Source: Wenzhouxiangella marina
Lineage (GTDB): Bacteria > Pseudomonadota > Gammaproteobacteria > Xanthomonadales > Wenzhouxiangellaceae
Direction: 5' to 3'
DNA length: 64,000 bases
Assembly: GCF_001187785.1 (NCBI RefSeq)
Contig: NZ_CP012154.1
Coordinates: 986,501-1,050,500, forward strand
Position numbers and translations under genes: made by a program. Positions 62,232 through 64,000 of the stretch are shown here, piece by piece (within the stretch, counting starts at the first letter, position 1; the number at the start of each line of letters is the position of its first letter). The notes below the pieces were generated by a model. That model did no database searches. It saw nothing but the letters and a program-made list of their open reading frames with translations, and was not told the origin of the DNA.

Positions 62232-62633
62232 TTGAACTACTCGGGTGGATGTCTGTGCGGAGCCGTTCGCTTCGAGGTCGAGGGCGACTTCGAGCACTTT
62301 TTCCTCTGTCATTGCGCCCGCTGCCGGAAGGGGTCCGGGTCCTCGAATGCCGCCAATCTCTTTGCGCGATCTGCGGCACTCCGCTGGCTGTCCGGGGAGT
62401 CGATGGTCGCGGTCTACGAATTGCCGGGCAGTCGCCATGGCAGAGCGTTCTGCAAGGCCTGCGGCTCGCCCCTGCCGACGTCGCAGGACGGCGGGTCCTT
62501 GCTCGTCGTGCCGGCCGGGAGTCTGGAGACCGACCTGGCGATGCGGCCTCAGGGACACCTGTTCATGGCCAGCCGCGCCAGCTGGGACGATCGCCTGGAC
62601 GAAGTCCCCCGATTCGACGCCTTGCCGGACTAG
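62232..62633 (+). CDS. GFA-family (CENP-V/GFA domain) zinc protein
   Basis: 133 residues, the second GFA protein in the window. It has GGCLCGAVRFEVEG at the start, LCHCARCRKGSGS, and FCKACGSPLPTSQDGG, which supply the zinc cysteines, followed by VVPAGSLETDL. The start is TTG (62232) with AGGAG about 9 nt before; no ATG lies upstream of the first cysteines. It differs enough from 53733-54128 to be an old paralogue. The substrate is unknown. Confidence 0.85.
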   Translation: MNYSGGCLCGAVRFEVEGDFEHFFLCHCARCRKGSGSSNAANLFARSAALRWLSGESMVAVYELPGSRHGRAFCKACGSPLPTSQDGGSLLVVPAGSLETDLAMRPQGHLFMASRASWDDRLDEVPRFDALPD

Positions 62634-62716
62634 CCAGACGTCCCGGGGCAGTCGCTATACTTCGTGCTGTTCCGACGGCCGACCATGGCCGAATTCGAAG
62701 TCTGGCGAGAATCCAT

Positions 62717-63004
62717 ATGCTCAATCTGTTCCGCGTTGCCAGCCTGGCCGAGGGGGTTTCCCTGCTGGTGATCCTCAGTGTCACCCTGGGTTTGATCAGC
62801 CGGGAGTACGTCTACGTTCTCGGCATGACGCACGGTGTGATCTTTCTGATCTACTGCGTGCTGTCACTGATCGTGTCGCACCAGCAGAAATGGTCGGTCA
62901 TCACCTGGTTGCTCAGCCTGCTGGCGGCCGTCCTGCCCTTCGCCTTCATTCCGATGGAGTTGTTTCTGGAAAGGGAACTGAAGAAGCGGGGCTCAGAGGA
63001 GTAG
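62717..63004 (+). CDS. DUF3817 family membrane protein
   Basis: 95 residues with three helices. LFRVASLAEGVSLLVILSVT, then the conserved MTHGVIFLIYCVLSL and a last helix ending in a charged tail (LERELKKRGSEE), fit DUF3817. Members are small integral proteins of unknown role. The ATG at 62717 starts the conserved part. It follows the GFA gene by 83 bp in the same direction. Confidence 0.85.
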   Translation: MLNLFRVASLAEGVSLLVILSVTLGLISREYVYVLGMTHGVIFLIYCVLSLIVSHQQKWSVITWLLSLLAAVLPFAFIPMELFLERELKKRGSEE

Positions 63005-63266
63005 GGTCTGGCAGGAGCGCAGCGCCGTTCTCGGTCAGGGTCATGGCGGACGCTTCGATCCGCGCTGCAGGATCGGTGACAACGATGTTCAGCAATACAT
63101 CCGTGCCCGGATCGTCCAAACGCCCTCGATTGCCGTGCCTGGCCGAATGGGCTAACCTCGGGGCTTCGATCTGACCGACATCTGCTTTCTGACGCTCGAG
63201 CCTCCCTTGCTCGGGGGATGAGGACGCCCGCCGAGCAGGTCATCCGGGATCGGAGGGGAGGCAATT

Positions 63267-64000
63267 GTGGATGGAAAGCTGACGACGGCGGGTGTCTTCG
63301 ACACCGTGTCGGGTGCCCGGCCGGCGCCGCCGCTGGCTGCCGTGGGCCTGGCCTTCGCCATGCTCCTCGCCCTGTTCGGATTGCTGACTCCCGGTTCGGT
63401 CGCCGCACAGAATTGCGGTGGTGACGGGCAGCGCGCCTGCTGCCTGTTCGAAGCCCCCTTCGGCGCCTGCCAGCCAGGGTTGCTGGAGATTCCCGGCTGT
63501 GTCGGTGACTGTCAGTGCAGCAACAGCGTGTTCCAGTCGTCCAGCAGCTGCGTGGCGCCGACGCCCTGTGGGGGTCTGGGTGAGCGAGCCTGTTGCTTCG
63601 GCGAGTCCGCCTTCGGGCCCTGTGAAGCCGGTCTGGTCGAGAACGCGCAACCCGATGCCGGCTATTGCACCAATCTGCCGGGCACCCAGTCGAGCAGTGT
63701 CTGCCTGGCCCCCACGCCCTGCGGTGGCGCCGATCAGCGTGCCTGCTGCGCCGGAGAGGCGGCCTTCGGCGCCTGTCAGGCGGGGCTGGTGGAGGAGCCG
63801 ATCGCAAACACGGGCCAGTGCAACAACCTCGCGCCCGGCATCGAGTCGCAGGGCATCTGCCGCGCCGTCTCGCCCTGCGGTGGCGACGGCCAGCGCGCCT
63901 GCTGCGTGGGTGAAGCGGCCTTCGGGGCCTGCCAGGCCGGTCTGGCCGAGGTCCCTCAGGCCAACGCCGGCCAGTGCGGCAACTTTCCCTGGGGCACGCA
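63267..64000 (+). CDS. Secreted cysteine-rich repeat protein (3'-truncated)
   Basis: The frame from GTG 63267 stays open to the window end. GGAGGGGAGG lies 5 nt upstream, a very strong ribosome site. A signal sequence (LAAVGLAFAMLLALFGLLTP up to GSVAA) is followed by at least four units of about 48 residues. Each carries PCGG-x2-[QE]RACC, then a GE-[AS]-AFG-x-C segment, GL-[VA]-E and a final GxC. Units are at about 56, 103, 151 and 200. All cysteines recur, so disulphide-stabilised modules are expected. I know of no named family; the 3' end is outside the window. Confidence 0.75.
   Translation, partial: MDGKLTTAGVFDTVSGARPAPPLAAVGLAFAMLLALFGLLTPGSVAAQNCGGDGQRACCLFEAPFGACQPGLLEIPGCVGDCQCSNSVFQSSSSCVAPTPCGGLGERACCFGESAFGPCEAGLVENAQPDAGYCTNLPGTQSSSVCLAPTPCGGADQRACCAGEAAFGACQAGLVEEPIANTGQCNNLAPGIESQGICRAVSPCGGDGQRACCVGEAAFGACQAGLAEVPQANAGQCGNFPWGT

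Overview
The window looks like part of a GC-rich gammaproteobacterial chromosome. The inference rests on two RND efflux systems with their adaptors, IPTL-CTERM-like and CSLREA-type surface proteins, a Tat-signal oxidoreductase, many lipoproteins and frequent GTG/TTG starts. The gene mix resembles the Lysobacterales (Xanthomonadales)/Wenzhouxiangella group, but the placement is an inference and no rRNA is present. One tRNA gene, tRNA-Gly(CCC), is at 9637-9710.

Layout, 0-40.4 kb (core-like). A truncated Ser/Thr kinase with TPRs opens the window. It is followed by a reverse RND permease/adaptor pair, a porin, and a BCCT transporter split by an in-frame TAA. After the tRNA comes a reverse run: histone-deacetylase-like hydrolase, corrinoid adenosyltransferase, LolA-like secreted protein and S41 protease. 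Next are an M24 peptidase, two unknown secreted proteins, a Tat oxidoreductase, and a repeat-rich stretch (19.2-20.7 kb) around an NTF2-like protein. Then follow an exported catalase-peroxidase, DUF2237, PrpE, a collagen-like/IPTL-CTERM-like surface pair, a glycosyltransferase, an ABC exporter, a second RND/adaptor pair, an SDR-DoxX/DUF2269 membrane module, and a secreted M48-like metalloprotease with six cysteine-rich repeats.

Layout, about 40.6-47.5 kb (accessory). This stretch is visibly AT-richer. Its ORFs almost all lie on the plus strand and are separated by sequences with the architecture of integron attC sites (41090-41188, 41936-42029, 43079-44542 interrupted, 46728-46826). No integron integrase gene is in the window, so I read it as a CALIN (cluster of attC sites lacking an integrase) or an inner part of a chromosomal integron. 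Cassette cargo: a zinc-ribbon protein, a DUF2971 protein, an AbiTii-like protein, a small membrane protein, a two-gene DUF262 + HEPN module with the look of a phage-defence or toxin system, and a decayed BrnT/BrnA toxin-antitoxin pair. An IS110-family (IS1111-type) element sits inside the third attC. Its 3' non-coding region can fold a hairpin whose 8-nt loop equals the attC sequence flanking the insertion, as expected of a target-selecting seekRNA/bridge RNA.

Layout, 47.5-64 kb. Small secreted, membrane and zinc-ribbon proteins come first, then an APC-type amino-acid permease, a DJ-1-like protein lacking the usual cysteine, two GFA-family proteins, a zinc-independent dehydrogenase, a CSLREA beta-helix protein, a PHB-depolymerase-like esterase, ferredoxin-NADP reductase, an Ala/Glu-rich lipoprotein, DUF3817, and a cysteine-rich repeat protein cut by the window end.

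The most interesting parts are the integron-like array with defence-type cargo (especially the DUF262-HEPN cassette) and the attC-targeting insertion sequence with its apparent RNA guide.
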